In this document: positions 1 through 8,780 of the stretch, in pieces
Numbering within the stretch: the stretch's first letter is position 1
Layout of the letters: every line of letters starts with the position of its first letter
NCBI RefSeq assembly: GCF_947494055.1
Contig: NZ_CANLTR010000039.1
Coordinates: 1 to 32,484, forward strand
Direction: 5' to 3'
Length of the DNA stretch: 32,484 bases
From: an uncultured Jannaschia sp.
GTDB taxonomy: Bacteria; Pseudomonadota; Alphaproteobacteria; Rhodobacterales; Rhodobacteraceae
Notes under the pieces: model-generated
What the model was told of the DNA's origin: nothing
Seen by the model: the letters and a program-made list of their open reading frames with translations, nothing else
Databases searched by the model: none
Translations under genes and position numbers: made by a program

Positions 1-324
1 CAAGATGTCCATTATCGATCATGGACATTATCGACAGCAGAGGCTCACCGTCAGAGCAGTCACAACGGACGGATACGCCTGTCTTACCGATCTGTAATAA
101 AAGGTAAGGAAATCCAGACTTACTTTTCCCGGCGTCACCGGGCATAACCGGCCTGTCTTGTGAGTGACGGCAATTAAGCCCGGGACTACTCGGGCTCGAA
201 CCGCGGGCGCATTCAACCGTGGGACGGGTCCGGCCGATGAATTTCGGACACGGCTCGGTTCGGGTTCTTTTTAACCCGGGCCGGGCCATTCGATCTTTTC
301 GGCCCCTTCGTCGATCCACTCTTC
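1..324. other. Left-edge non-coding stretch
   Basis: No convincing gene is seen between the window edge and the hairpin after tsf. At 6-34 an inverted repeat (TGTCCAT at 6-12, ATGGACA at 21-27) overlaps a direct repeat of ATTATCGA (11-18 and 27-34, period 16). Small GC hairpins lie near 129-142 (CCCGG/CCGGG) and 178-195 (GCCCG/CGGGC). A second hairpin at 261-278 (CGGGTT/AACCCG) may assist termination after tsf. The segment near 185-200 resembles a tRNA T-arm, but no tRNA fold can be built around it. Confidence 0.4.
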
Positions 325-354
325 GCGAGGCGCCGGACATTGCCGACGCCTCGC
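325..354 (-). terminator. Hairpin downstream of tsf
   Basis: Read on the minus strand, an 8-bp perfect stem GCGAGGCG/CGCCTCGC is extended by four inner pairs (one of them G-T) around a 6-nt loop. It begins 13 nt after the tsf stop codon. There is no clear run of T after it, so it may be a transcript-stabilising or Rho-assisted end rather than a classical intrinsic terminator. Confidence 0.5.
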
Positions 355-367
355 GTGTTCGATGCGT

Positions 368-1243
368 TCAGCCTTGCGAGACTTTCGCGACCTCGGCGGC
401 GAAGTCCTCGACGGTCTTCTCGATCCCTTCGCCCACCTCGAGCCGTACGAAGCCCGTGATCTCGACACCAGCCTCCGCGGCGGCCTTGCCGACCGTCACG
501 TCCGGGTTTACGACGAATTGCTGGTTCAGCAAGGTCACCTCGGCCATGTACTTCTTCATCCGGCCTTCGATCATCTTCTCGATGACCTGCTCGGGCTTGC
601 CACTCTCGCGCGCAATGTCGATCTGGACCTGACGCTCCTTCTCGAGCACCGCGGGGTCGAGATCGGCTTCCGACAGCGAGGCCGGGTTCGCTGCGGCGAC
701 GTGCATGGCGACCTGGCGGCCGAACTCGGCATTGTCGCCCGACAGACCGACCAGGACGCCGATCTTGCCCATGTCGGGCGCGGCCGCGTTGTGAACGTAG
801 GTCACGACGCTTGCCGCAGAGAGATGCGCCATCCGGCGGATCGTCATGTTCTCGCCGATCGTGGCGATCTTGTCGGTGAGGATCGTCTCGACCATCCTGC
901 CGTCAATCTCCGCCGCCTTCAGCTCTTCGACCGACCCGACGTTAAGCGCGGCCTTCGCGAACGACGCGACCATCTTCTGGAACTCGGCGTTCTTGCCGAC
1001 AAAGTCGGTCTCGGAATTGACCTCGAGCGCGACGCCGTAGCCCCCATCGACCGCGACGGCGACAAGGCCCTCGGCGGCGGTGCGGCCGGACTTTTTGGCG
1101 GCCTTAGCAAGCCCCTTGGTGCGCAGCCAGTCGACCGCGGCCTGCATATCGCCGTCCGTCTCCGTTAGCGCCTTCTTGGCGTCCATCATGCCCGCGCCGG
1201 TCGTGTCGCGGAGTTCCTTCACCATCGCAGCGGTGATCGCCAT
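368..1243 (-). CDS. tsf: Elongation factor Ts
   Basis: This is EF-Ts, the cytoplasmic factor that exchanges GDP for GTP on EF-Tu during translation. The 291-aa product starts with the N-terminal UBA-like domain (residues about 1-50, with motif [16 protein letters not shown]) and carries the EF-Tu contact motif TDFVGKN at 79-85, followed by the dimerisation domains. The length is typical of alphaproteobacterial EF-Ts. An open frame continues far upstream, but the ATG at 1243 is chosen because family homology begins there and AAGGAGA lies 8 nt before it. It lies 70 bp downstream of rpsB in the usual rpsB-tsf order. A hairpin follows the stop. The identification is secure. Confidence 0.97.
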   Translation of the reverse strand: MAITAAMVKELRDTTGAGMMDAKKALTETDGDMQAAVDWLRTKGLAKAAKKSGRTAAEGLVAVAVDGGYGVALEVNSETDFVGKNAEFQKMVASFAKAALNVGSVEELKAAEIDGRMVETILTDKIATIGENMTIRRMAHLSAASVVTYVHNAAAPDMGKIGVLVGLSGDNAEFGRQVAMHVAAANPASLSEADLDPAVLEKERQVQIDIARESGKPEQVIEKMIEGRMKKYMAEVTLLNQQFVVNPDVTVGKAAAEAGVEITGFVRLEVGEGIEKTVEDFAAEVAKVSQG

Positions 1244-1313
1244 GATCCTGTCTCCTTGAATGGGAATGGACGCGACCGTTCCAGTCGCGCCCTTCGTCGT
1301 TCTATGCTCGATC

Positions 1314-2126
1314 TCAGGCGTCGGCTTCGGCGGTCGCCGCGTCCGAGGGCGCGTCGCTCTCGGGTGTCTCGGCCGCGCCGGGATCGACGGCCTCGCCCGT
1401 CTCTTCCATCGCACCGATATCGACGCCGGCCGCGCCAAGCTGGGCCGACATGCCGTCGAGCGCAGCGCGCGCAACCAAGTCGCAGTAGAGCGCGATCGCA
1501 CGAGCGGCGTCGTCGTTGCCGGGAATAACATAGTCGACGCCGGCAGGCGACGCGTTCGAGTCGACGACCGCGACGACCGGGATGCCGAGCTTGCGGGCCT
1601 CGGCGATGGCCAGATCTTCCTTGTTGACGTCGATGACGAAAAGCAGGTCTGGCAGACCGCCCATCTCACGAATGCCGCCGAGCGAAGCCTGCAGCTTGAG
1701 CTGGTCGCGCTCCATATTGAGGCGCTCTTTCTTGGTCAGCCCCTCGCCGCCCGTCTCCATCGCCTCGTCAATGCTCTTGAGCCGATTGATGGAGTTCGAG
1801 ACCGTCTTCCAGTTCGTTAGCGTGCCGCCGAGCCAGCGATGGTTCATGTGATATTGCGCGCAGCGTTCGGCGGCGTCGGCGATCGGCTTCTGCGCCTGTC
1901 GCTTGGTGCCGACGAAGAGGATGCGCCCGCCGCGGGCGACGGTGTCGCGCACGACCTGCAACGCCTGATCCAGCATCGGGACCGTCTGCGTGAGGTCCAT
2001 TATGTGGATGCCGTTCTTGGCCCCGTAGATATAGGGTGCCATGCGCGGGTTCCAGCGCTGGGTCTGGTGTCCGAAATGGACGCCGGACTCGAGGAGTTGA
2101 CGCAGGGAGAAATCAGGCAAAGCCAT
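1314..2126 (-). CDS. rpsB: 30S ribosomal protein S2
   Basis: Ribosomal protein S2 of the small subunit, needed to bind S1 and to assemble the head of the 30S particle. The 270-aa product shows family hallmarks from the start: [19 protein letters not shown] at residues about 11-29, KNGIHIMDL, and [12 protein letters not shown] near 100. After about residue 235 there is an acidic Glu/Asp/Ala-rich tail, common in alphaproteobacterial S2. The ATG at 2126 is preceded by GGAAAGG. It is followed by tsf and probably cotranscribed with it. Autoregulation through the leader is known for this operon in other bacteria, but is not shown here. Confidence 0.97.
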   Translation of the reverse strand: MALPDFSLRQLLESGVHFGHQTQRWNPRMAPYIYGAKNGIHIMDLTQTVPMLDQALQVVRDTVARGGRILFVGTKRQAQKPIADAAERCAQYHMNHRWLGGTLTNWKTVSNSINRLKSIDEAMETGGEGLTKKERLNMERDQLKLQASLGGIREMGGLPDLLFVIDVNKEDLAIAEARKLGIPVVAVVDSNASPAGVDYVIPGNDDAARAIALYCDLVARAALDGMSAQLGAAGVDIGAMEETGEAVDPGAAETPESDAPSDAATAEADA

Positions 2127-2333
2127 GTATTCGATACCTTTCCGGTTTGATCCTGGGACGGGGGATCAGAGCCTCAGCTCAACCGGTGGACCGACGGGGA
2201 TGTCTCCCCCGAGGGCCCGCCCCCGCCTGTGAAGTGCGCGCCTTCTAGGAGGACGGACTAGGCGGCGCAAGCCCGAAACGCGCGTGGTGCAGGGACTGCG
2301 CGCGGGCCCGACATTCGACGGGAGGCTGACCGC
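2127..2333 (-). other. rpsB 5' leader with GC hairpin
   Basis: This stretch lies between rpsB and the next gene upstream. On the minus strand it holds a perfect small hairpin (GGGGA-GACA-TCCCC, 2196-2209) inside a G-rich tract, about 70 nt before the rpsB start. It may be part of an S2 leader that controls translation. No promoter could be fixed. It also contains the 3' flank of the lipoprotein gene at 2334. Confidence 0.25.
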
Positions 2334-2891
2334 TCAGGGAATGATGCGGTTGTACTTCGTCCCCTCGAGCGAGGCGCCGGCGATGAGGCCGGCCTGACCG
2401 AAGATCACGGCGATCACAGGGGTCAGGAGTTCGGTCGTTCCCGTGGAGATCGCGCCGGCATTGGTCGAGACGGCGTAGCTCAGGTTGGCGCCCGCGGTGA
2501 AGCCGGGCGAGGTCCGGAAGTTGAGAAGCGCCGGCTGCGTCATGAAGAACAGCGCGTGGCTGTATTGCTGGCCGCCGGCCTGAAGCCCGAACGACAATTC
2601 GCTCGTGGAGTAATAATCCACCGTTACGCCGTCGACCTGGAGCGCCCCGCGTCCGTAGGCGCCGCCGAGGCCGAGCCCGAATTCGGTGACGACCGGCATC
2701 ATCAGAATCCCGACCGCCTTCTGGGCAAGAACCTGCGTTTCGGGGAGCGTCTGGTACATGAACGCGAAGGCCTGATCGACGCGGCCGTCGATCCGGGCAG
2801 CGCCATTGCCGCCGACCCCGTTGCCGCAGGCGGCGAGCGCCAGCGGCGCGGAGGCCGCAGCAAGAAAGCTGCGACGCGTGAATACGGTCAT
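2334..2891 (-). CDS. SYLF/YSC84-domain exported lipoprotein
   Basis: A 185-aa product of the SYLF (YSC84-like, lipid-binding) family. In eukaryotes this domain binds phosphoinositides; in bacteria the role is not settled, and an envelope location is likely. The N-terminus has a twin-arginine-like RRSFL motif at 6-10, a hydrophobic stretch and a lipobox LAAC with the Cys near residue 24, so Tat or Sec export with lipid attachment is expected. The rest is glycine-rich with the family pattern GILMMPVV, GLGLGGAYGRG and SFGLQAGGQ. The ATG at 2891 is preferred over an in-frame start at 3287, because the signal peptide starts there and the upstream part is low-quality Arg/Ser-rich sequence. It seems to be a single gene. 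Confidence 0.85.
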   Translation of the reverse strand: MTVFTRRSFLAAASAPLALAACGNGVGGNGAARIDGRVDQAFAFMYQTLPETQVLAQKAVGILMMPVVTEFGLGLGGAYGRGALQVDGVTVDYYSTSELSFGLQAGGQQYSHALFFMTQPALLNFRTSPGFTAGANLSYAVSTNAGAISTGTTELLTPVIAVIFGQAGLIAGASLEGTKYNRIIP

Positions 2892-3144
2892 GGGGCGGGT
2901 CCTGTCCAATGTCTGCTCTGCCAATGCCGGACTCTGACGGCCCGATCGACTTGGACGGTAGCAGGCGGCTGCCGCCCTGTCACCCCTGCCCGACCGCGCC
3001 GCCGAAAATGAAGCGGCTGACGGAACAGAGTGACGGCGTTCCTTACGCATAGGTGTGACAGACACGTAGCCGCAACCGGATAGGCTCAGACCATCTGGAC
3101 GTCGGGATCGTGCCGCAAGCGTCGGGCGACAGACCCAGACTCGA

Positions 3145-3342
3145 TCAATCCTGAAAGACGTGAGCGACAACCCCGTCACGGGTGAGGCCGCGGCGTTCGA
3201 GCTGCGCGTCGGACATCTGCAGCAGGTGCTGGGCTTCGCGAGCCTTGTGAAGCGTATCGATGAGCTCGGACATCGCGTGCGACGCACGGGTTACTAACCG
3301 ACGCAGCGCGGCAAACGGAGCATTCGAGGCGAGTGTGGTCAT
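3145..3342 (-). CDS. DUF1127 small protein (YjiS-like)
   Basis: A 65-aa protein. The C-terminal half (about 35-60: AREAQHLLQMSDAQLERRGLTRDGV) matches the DUF1127 pattern of a short amphipathic helix followed by a conserved L-x-x-x-GL-T-R segment. Members of this family in Rhodobacteraceae and Rhizobiales are abundant small, often stress-induced, proteins, and some are Arg-rich RNA or phosphate-metabolism modulators. The exact function here is unknown. The ATG is preceded by GGAAGGT. It is probably monocistronic, with its promoter in the 188-bp gap before hflX. Confidence 0.85.
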   Translation of the reverse strand: MTTLASNAPFAALRRLVTRASHAMSELIDTLHKAREAQHLLQMSDAQLERRGLTRDGVVAHVFQD

Positions 3343-3530
3343 GATCTACCTTCCGGATCTTGTAACTCGTTTCCTCCCAAGAACGAGAAGGTGCATACTC
3401 GCACTGCGCTCTTCAACAGACGATGCCGCATAGCAGCATTGCGTTCAGCAATAGGGACGAGTCTCGGATCGGCTGTATCGCCCAGCGCCTTGCCTAGCCT
3501 CTGTGGTGCTCTTCTATCCGACCGAACGGA

Positions 3531-4784
3531 TCACGACGTCCAGGGATCGTCGGACCTGTCTTGCTCCGGCGCGTCCTTTGGTGGGACAAGGCCGGCTGGC
3601 GCGCGGTCCGGGAACGCTGCGGCGAAGCGCGCGGCCTGACGCGCGGTCCAGCGGACCGAGATGCGGGGCCCGTCCTCGGTCTGCGTCTCGTTCTGCACGA
3701 CCCCCTCCTCGTGCAGCCACGCTCGCGCACGGCCGTCCGAGAATGGCAGCGTCAGGTCCGTGTCGCTCAGGGTCTCCGTAAGGTCTGCGGCGATCCGTTC
3801 GAGCAGCGTGTCGAGCCCCTGCCCCGTCAACGCCGAACCAAGATAGACGTCGTCCCGTCGCGCTGCGAGGTTCTCGGCCGTCGCGCGCGATTCGACCGGC
3901 AGCGCGTCGGCCTTGTTCCACATTTCGATCCGCGGGATCGTGGCGTCGGTCCCGAGCTGTTCGAGGATCGTTTCCACGTCCTCGGACTGTGCGTCCGTCT
4001 CGGGGTGGGAGATGTCGCGGACATGGACGATCAGGTCGGCATCGAGGACCTCCTCGAGCGTGGCGCGGAACGCGGCGACGAGTTGCGTCGGCAGGTCGGA
4101 AATGAACCCCACCGTGTCCGACAAAATCACCCGCAATCCATGCGGCAGATCGACCGCCCGCATCGTCGGATCGAGGGTGGCGAAGAGCATGTCCTTCGCC
4201 ATTACCTCCGCCCCTGTCAGGCGGTTGAACAGCGTCGACTTGCCGGCGTTCGTGTAGCCTACCAGCGCCACGACCGGATACGGCACCTTGGCGCGGGCAG
4301 CACGGTGCAACTCGCGCGTCTTCACGACCTTCTCAAGTTGCCGGCGCAGCTTCATCATCTGTTCGTCGATCGCCCGCCGGTCCGCCTCGATCTGCGTCTC
4401 CCCGGGGCCGCCGACGAAACCGAGCCCGCCGCGCTGCCGCTCCAGGTGGGTCCAGGCACGAACGAGCCGTGTGCGCTGGTAGGAGAGTGCGGCGAGATCG
4501 ACCTGTAGAACGCCCTCGCGCGTGGCGGCACGGTCGGCGAAGATCTCGAGGATGAGCCCGGTCCGGTCGAGGAGCTTGACCTTCCACGCCTTCTCGAGGT
4601 TGCGCTGCTGCACCGGCGTCACCGTCCCGTCGATCAGGACGAGCTCGATCTCGTCGGCCTCGATGCGCTGGCCAAGTTCCTCGACCTTGCCGGAGCCGAA
4701 CAGCATGCCGGGATGCGGCCGCGGCAGGCGCACGACCTCGCCGCCCAGTACGTCGAGCCCCGGAAGCGCATGCGCGAGCGACAC
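3531..4784 (-). CDS. hflX: GTPase HflX (start uncertain)
   Basis: HflX is a ribosome-associated GTPase that splits 70S or 100S ribosomes, especially after stress. From the GTG at 4784 the product is 417 aa. It has the N-terminal HflX domain (FGSGKVEEL near 29), the linker GGPGETQIEADRR near 125, then G1 GYTNAGKST (176-184), G2 TLDPTMR, G3 DTVGF (223-227), G4 NKAD (290-293) and G5 SALTGQG (317-323). The frame stays open upstream through about 36 codons that look like the family N-terminus (ALVLHPDTR), and these overlap the hfq stop. No ATG, GTG or TTG occurs in that stretch, so the true start may be non-standard. It is downstream of hfq in one unit. Its role is secure; its 5' end is not. Confidence 0.93.
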   Translation of the reverse strand: MSLAHALPGLDVLGGEVVRLPRPHPGMLFGSGKVEELGQRIEADEIELVLIDGTVTPVQQRNLEKAWKVKLLDRTGLILEIFADRAATREGVLQVDLAALSYQRTRLVRAWTHLERQRGGLGFVGGPGETQIEADRRAIDEQMMKLRRQLEKVVKTRELHRAARAKVPYPVVALVGYTNAGKSTLFNRLTGAEVMAKDMLFATLDPTMRAVDLPHGLRVILSDTVGFISDLPTQLVAAFRATLEEVLDADLIVHVRDISHPETDAQSEDVETILEQLGTDATIPRIEMWNKADALPVESRATAENLAARRDDVYLGSALTGQGLDTLLERIAADLTETLSDTDLTLPFSDGRARAWLHEEGVVQNETQTEDGPRISVRWTARQAARFAAAFPDRAPAGLVPPKDAPEQDRSDDPWTS

Positions 4785-4893
4785 CGCCTCCGCGACCGCG
4801 TATTTCGGATCGCGTCCGGACCGGTCGCCCCCGCGGGTGTCGGGATGCAGGACGAGCGCGCGGGTCGGTTTCGCCGCGGTCGAGTGCGTGTGA

Positions 4894-5148
4894 TCAGGAG
4901 GCGTCGGCAGACGCTCCCTCCCCGCTGTCGTAGAGCTGGATCGGCTGGGCCGGCATCACGGTCGAGATCGCGCTCTTGTAGACCAGTTGCGACTGTCCGT
5001 CCCGCCGCAGCAGGACGCAGAAATTGTCGAACCAGGTAATCACGCCCTGCAATTTGACGCCGTTGATAAGAAAGATCGTCACCGGCACCTTCTGCTTGCG
5101 GACTTGGTTGAGAAACGCATCCTGAAGGTTCTGCTTGTCCGAGGCCAT
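4894..5148 (-). CDS. hfq: RNA chaperone Hfq
   Basis: Hfq forms a hexameric ring that pairs small RNAs with mRNA targets. In Rhodobacterales it also influences nitrogen and photosynthesis regulation. The 84-aa product has the Sm1 motif ([21 protein letters not shown], about 23-43, split around the conserved NG) and the Sm2 motif (YKSAIST, near 57-63), with proximal-site residues Q8 and the K-H-like region replaced by YKS as in other alphaproteobacteria. The short acidic C-terminal tail is normal for the class. It is followed immediately by hflX, the standard hfq-hflX order, and preceded by trkH. The Shine-Dalgarno before the ATG (AGGGACGG) is weak. Confidence 0.97.
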   Translation of the reverse strand: MASDKQNLQDAFLNQVRKQKVPVTIFLINGVKLQGVITWFDNFCVLLRRDGQSQLVYKSAISTVMPAQPIQLYDSGEGASADAS

Positions 5149-5335
5149 CCGTCCGTCCCTGTTTCCACGCGCCCCGTCTCTGGAGGCGTCCTTGACCGTT
5201 CGGATCTTATGTGCCGCTCACGTAAAAGTTTCCACCCCGAAAGATCCCGTTCCGGTTCCGCGCCGCGCGATGCGCAGCGAACGACAAATCTATCTTCCAG
5301 GGGGACGCACTATCGAAGACGGTAGATACCGGCCT

Positions 5336-6889
5336 TCAATCGCGCCAGAAGTCGGGATTGAGGAGGGCGATCAGGGCCAGCGCCTCGAGCCGGCCGACCA
5401 CCATCGCGGCTGCGGCGACGAGTTTGCCGCCGTCGCCCAGCGAGTTCAGCGCCCCCTGCCCGCCCAGCACGATCTCTGCGAGCGGTCCGGTCGTGGTCAG
5501 GCAGGCGACGCCGAGCGCCACGGCCGCGCCGAAATCGAGTCCCGCGGCGGTAAGGGCCAGCGTCACGACGGCGACCGAGGTGGCGAACAGCATGAAGAAC
5601 ACCCAGGCTCCCTCGGTACCGCCCTTCGGAATGCGCCCGAACGCGCCCGACATCCCGGCGACCGCGCTCGGATGCACGAGCAGGTTCATCTCGCGCCGGC
5701 CATGCTCGTAGAGCGTGTAGATGCGCAGGAGCTTCACCCCGCCCGCCGTCGTCGCCACACCCCCGCCGAAAATCGCCAGACCGAGAAGAAGGACGGTGGG
5801 TGCGTCGAGCCCGGACCAGTCCTGCGCGGCGTCCCAATGAACGCTCTCGAACCCCGTCGTGGTGAGGAAGGACAGCGCGGTGAAGGCAGACCCCCAAAGC
5901 GCGCCCAGCGCCGCTTCGGTGTCCGACAGGTCGCCGATCTCGAAGGCGCCGACCCAGTGCCGCGCGAAGAGGATGACGGTGACCGCCGCGATGACCAGGC
6001 CGGCGGTCCAGATCTCGCGGTCGTTGGCAAGATGCCGACTCCGCTCGCGGTTCATGTCGGTGCTGAAGGTCTGTCGCGACAGCGCGAAGACGAGGAACAG
6101 CGCGATCACGACCTCGCCGCCGAAGCCGACGGTCGTCATGCCGGTGCCGTCGGTGATCCCCGAGGTGGCCATCGTCGACATGGCGTGGATGAGCGCCGTG
6201 ACCGAACGCTCGCCCAGCGTCACGAGAATCGCCCAGAGCAGGAGGGTCAGCCCGATATAAATCGGCCCGAGCGTCCCGAGCGCCCGCCAGACCCGCGCCT
6301 CGGGGTCGATGCTGCGGTCGCGGACGCGGATCGCGTTCGGCCCGGCCCCGCCGTGGCGCAGCGTGATGTTGCCCTCGGCCACCTCGAACCCGCCGAGGTT
6401 CAGCGGTGCGAGGATCGCGATCGCCGCCACCCAGATGACCAGCCCGCCTTCCCAGGCGACGATCGCGCGCCACAGATGCATGCTGTCGTTCAGACGCGTC
6501 GGCGCGTAGAGACTGCCGCCGGTTGTCGTCGCGGCGGAGACCATCTCGACATAAAGGTTCAGGAACCGCGTATCGACCACCACCTGCGCAAGCGGGATCG
6601 CCGCCAGAACCGGCAGAAGCGTGAACGCGATCAGGAGCGCCACGAGATGGCTGCGCGAGACGTTCGAGGACCGGTGCCGCGCGCTGGCCACCGCGATCGC
6701 CGCGAGCAGGGCGAGAAGCAGCGTCCCGGAATAGAAGAACGCCCGCGCCGTCGGGTGCTCCCCGGCAATCTCCGCATGGAGGGCGGGTCCGTACATCGAC
6801 ACGCAGAGCCCCATTCCCATCAACACGGCCAGCGATACCTGTCGGCCCAGCACGCCGAGGGGACCGGGCCGGGCCCGCGTCCGGAGCAT
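5336..6889 (-). CDS. trkH: Potassium uptake channel subunit TrkH
   Basis: TrkH is the membrane channel of the Trk potassium uptake system, gated by TrkA. The 517-aa protein has multiple membrane segments and four pore-loop selectivity motifs, seen as ATTTGGSLY, MATSGITDG, LTTTGFES and LTTTGPLAE, each with the expected central Gly. The start ATG at 6889 shares one base with the TGA stop of trkA (TGATG), so translation is probably coupled. A much longer open frame upstream is a shadow within trkA. It is downstream of trkA and upstream of hfq, the usual Rhodobacterales layout. Confidence 0.96.
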   Translation of the reverse strand: MLRTRARPGPLGVLGRQVSLAVLMGMGLCVSMYGPALHAEIAGEHPTARAFFYSGTLLLALLAAIAVASARHRSSNVSRSHLVALLIAFTLLPVLAAIPLAQVVVDTRFLNLYVEMVSAATTTGGSLYAPTRLNDSMHLWRAIVAWEGGLVIWVAAIAILAPLNLGGFEVAEGNITLRHGGAGPNAIRVRDRSIDPEARVWRALGTLGPIYIGLTLLLWAILVTLGERSVTALIHAMSTMATSGITDGTGMTTVGFGGEVVIALFLVFALSRQTFSTDMNRERSRHLANDREIWTAGLVIAAVTVILFARHWVGAFEIGDLSDTEAALGALWGSAFTALSFLTTTGFESVHWDAAQDWSGLDAPTVLLLGLAIFGGGVATTAGGVKLLRIYTLYEHGRREMNLLVHPSAVAGMSGAFGRIPKGGTEGAWVFFMLFATSVAVVTLALTAAGLDFGAAVALGVACLTTTGPLAEIVLGGQGALNSLGDGGKLVAAAAMVVGRLEALALIALLNPDFWRD

Positions 6890-8271
6890 CAGAAGAAGTC
6901 CACCTGGACCTGCAACAGGCGCTCCACCTCGCCGACGTCGGACGACAGGGCGAAGATCACGACTACGTCCGCCTCCTCGATCCGGGTGCCGCCATCCGGG
7001 CGGATCACACGGCCGTCGGGTTTGTGGATCGCGCCGACCAGCGCGCCTTCCGGAAAGTCGACCTCGCGGATCAGGCGGCCGGTCATCGGCGAGGTGGAGA
7101 GGACCTGCGCCTCGATCACCTCCGCCTCCGCGTCGCCCACGGAGTAGACGTTGCGCACCCGCCCGTGGCGGACGTGGCGCAAAATCGACGACACGGTGGT
7201 CTGGCGCGGATTGATGTAGGCGTCGATGCCGAGCGGTTCCATCAGCGGCACGAGCGTCGGGTCGTTGATGAGCGCGATGGTCCGGTTGCAGCCCGCCGCC
7301 TTGGCGCGAACGCCCGCGAGGAGGTTCGTCTTGTCGTCGTCCGTCACTGTCAGGACGGCATCCGCCCGGTCGATCCCTGCCTCCCGCAGGAGCTCGATGT
7401 CGAGGCCGTCGCCCGACAGGACGATGGTCCGCGTCAGCGCCTCGGCCGCGCGCTCGGCAGAGCGCCGGTCGCGCTCGATCATCTTGGCGCGGATGCGCTC
7501 CGGCGCGTTCTCGAGCGCCTCGGCCACGGCGAGCCCGACATTGCCGCCGCCGACGATGACGACGCGATTCTGCTTGCGGACCTTCTTGCCGAAGATCTCC
7601 TGCGTCCGGTGCAGGTCGTCGGAATGGGTCACGATATAGACCTGGTCCCCGGCCTTCAGCTGGTCGTTCGGATCGGGCGCGAAAAGCCGCTTTCCGTGCC
7701 GCCGGACGCCGACGACGACCGCGCGCAGGGTGGAGAACAGTTCCGAAAGCTGGCGCAGGGGCGTGTCGAGGACGGGGCATTCGGCATCGAGGTTGAGGCC
7801 GATAAAGGTCGCCCCGCCCTCCATGAACTCCTCCACGTCGAAGGCTTCGGGCGCCCGCAGCCGACGCAACGCCGCCTCGGCCACCTCCCGCTCGGGCGAG
7901 ATGACAACGTCGATCGGCAAATGGTCACGACGATAGAGATCGGCGCGCACGGCCGAGAGATAGCTCTGCGCGCGCAACCGGGCGATCTTGCGCGGCACGG
8001 TGAAGATCGAATGCGCGACCTGACAGGTGACCATGTTCACCTCGTCGGAATGCGTCGCCGCGATCAGCATGTCCGCATCCTCCGCCCCTGCCCGCTCGAG
8101 CACGTCGGGATAGGAGGCGAAGCCGGTGATACCTTGGACGTCGAGCGTGTCGGTCGCCCGATGCACGAGGGCCGAGTTGTTGTCGACGATGGTGACGTCG
8201 TTGCGCTCGCCCGCGAGGTGACGCGCAATCTGCCAGCCGACCTGCCCCGCGCCGCAGATGATGACCTTCAT
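6889..8271 (-). CDS. trkA: Trk potassium uptake regulator TrkA
   Basis: TrkA is the cytoplasmic NAD(H)/ATP-binding ring that gates TrkH. The 460-aa product has two tandem RCK modules. Each starts with a Rossmann dinucleotide motif: GAGQVG at residues 7-12 with the acidic VDNN at the end of strand 2, and GGGNVG near 240. Each is followed by a TrkA-C domain (near 145-220 and 375-455). The length is typical of the two-domain form. It overlaps trkH by one base. Upstream, 221 bp separate it from the divergent 67-aa gene, and its promoter should lie there. Confidence 0.97.
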   Translation of the reverse strand: MKVIICGAGQVGWQIARHLAGERNDVTIVDNNSALVHRATDTLDVQGITGFASYPDVLERAGAEDADMLIAATHSDEVNMVTCQVAHSIFTVPRKIARLRAQSYLSAVRADLYRRDHLPIDVVISPEREVAEAALRRLRAPEAFDVEEFMEGGATFIGLNLDAECPVLDTPLRQLSELFSTLRAVVVGVRRHGKRLFAPDPNDQLKAGDQVYIVTHSDDLHRTQEIFGKKVRKQNRVVIVGGGNVGLAVAEALENAPERIRAKMIERDRRSAERAAEALTRTIVLSGDGLDIELLREAGIDRADAVLTVTDDDKTNLLAGVRAKAAGCNRTIALINDPTLVPLMEPLGIDAYINPRQTTVSSILRHVRHGRVRNVYSVGDAEAEVIEAQVLSTSPMTGRLIREVDFPEGALVGAIHKPDGRVIRPDGGTRIEEADVVVIFALSSDVGEVERLLQVQVDFF

Positions 8272-8492
8272 GGGCCCCCTTCTCCGAACGGCCGGTTCGG
8301 CTGATGCGTAAGGTGGCTTGGATAGGCCCGCCGCAGGGGCCGGTCAACGGGCGTGCAGTGGCGGGCCCGCAGGTCAGGGCGGGATATCCCGACTATGCGG
8401 GCTTGATGAAGATCGTTATATCTTGCCGTGGCGATCGGCCCCCCGTTCGGGACTGCGCCAGTATTCTGGTAACGAGTAAGACGAGTAGAGAA

Positions 8493-8696
8493 ATGGTTGA
8501 ATTATTGATCGTGGCATGTCTGGCCACGGAACCTGGTACTTGCCGGGAAGAGACGCAGATCCTGCCGCAGATGACTTTGAACCAATGTTCTCTCGGGTCG
8601 CAGATCATCGCCGCCGCATGGGTGGGGGAAAACCCTGAATGGCGCATTCAGGCCCTTCACTGCACGATCTACGACCAGAGCGCAGCGGCAATCTGA
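8493..8696 (+). CDS. Small Cys-containing hypothetical protein
   Basis: A 67-aa protein on the opposite strand from the trk and ntr blocks. The sequence begins MVELLIVACL and has conserved-looking features: Cys residues near 9, 18, 33 and 58, a PxxCREE motif, and a W-x-x-x-x-P-x-W-x-I-x-x-x-x-C pattern near the end. I recall small Rhodobacteraceae proteins with the same CREE and HPxW layout, but no function is known to me. The frame is open further upstream to 8304. The ATG at 8493 is chosen because protein-like sequence starts there and a weak AGTAGAG lies before it. A hydrophobic first ten residues could be a membrane or export signal. Confidence 0.6.
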   Translation: MVELLIVACLATEPGTCREETQILPQMTLNQCSLGSQIIAAAWVGENPEWRIQALHCTIYDQSAAAI

Positions 8697-8780
8697 TCGG
8701 CTCGGCATCCTAGAAATATCCGGGGACAGGATGTGGCGATTGCAATTGCCCGCGCTTGCGTCGGTGTTAGTCTCCGTCTC

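Noticed and set aside
170-215. T-arm-like sequence (GGTTCGAGCCCG on the minus strand) suggesting a tRNA
   Set aside because: No acceptor, D or anticodon arms can be paired around it at tRNA distances.
5135-7147. Very long plus-strand open frame (670 codons) opposite trkH and trkA
   Set aside because: It is Arg/His/Asp-rich shadow coding typical of GC-rich DNA; the opposite strand has clear TrkH and TrkA motifs.
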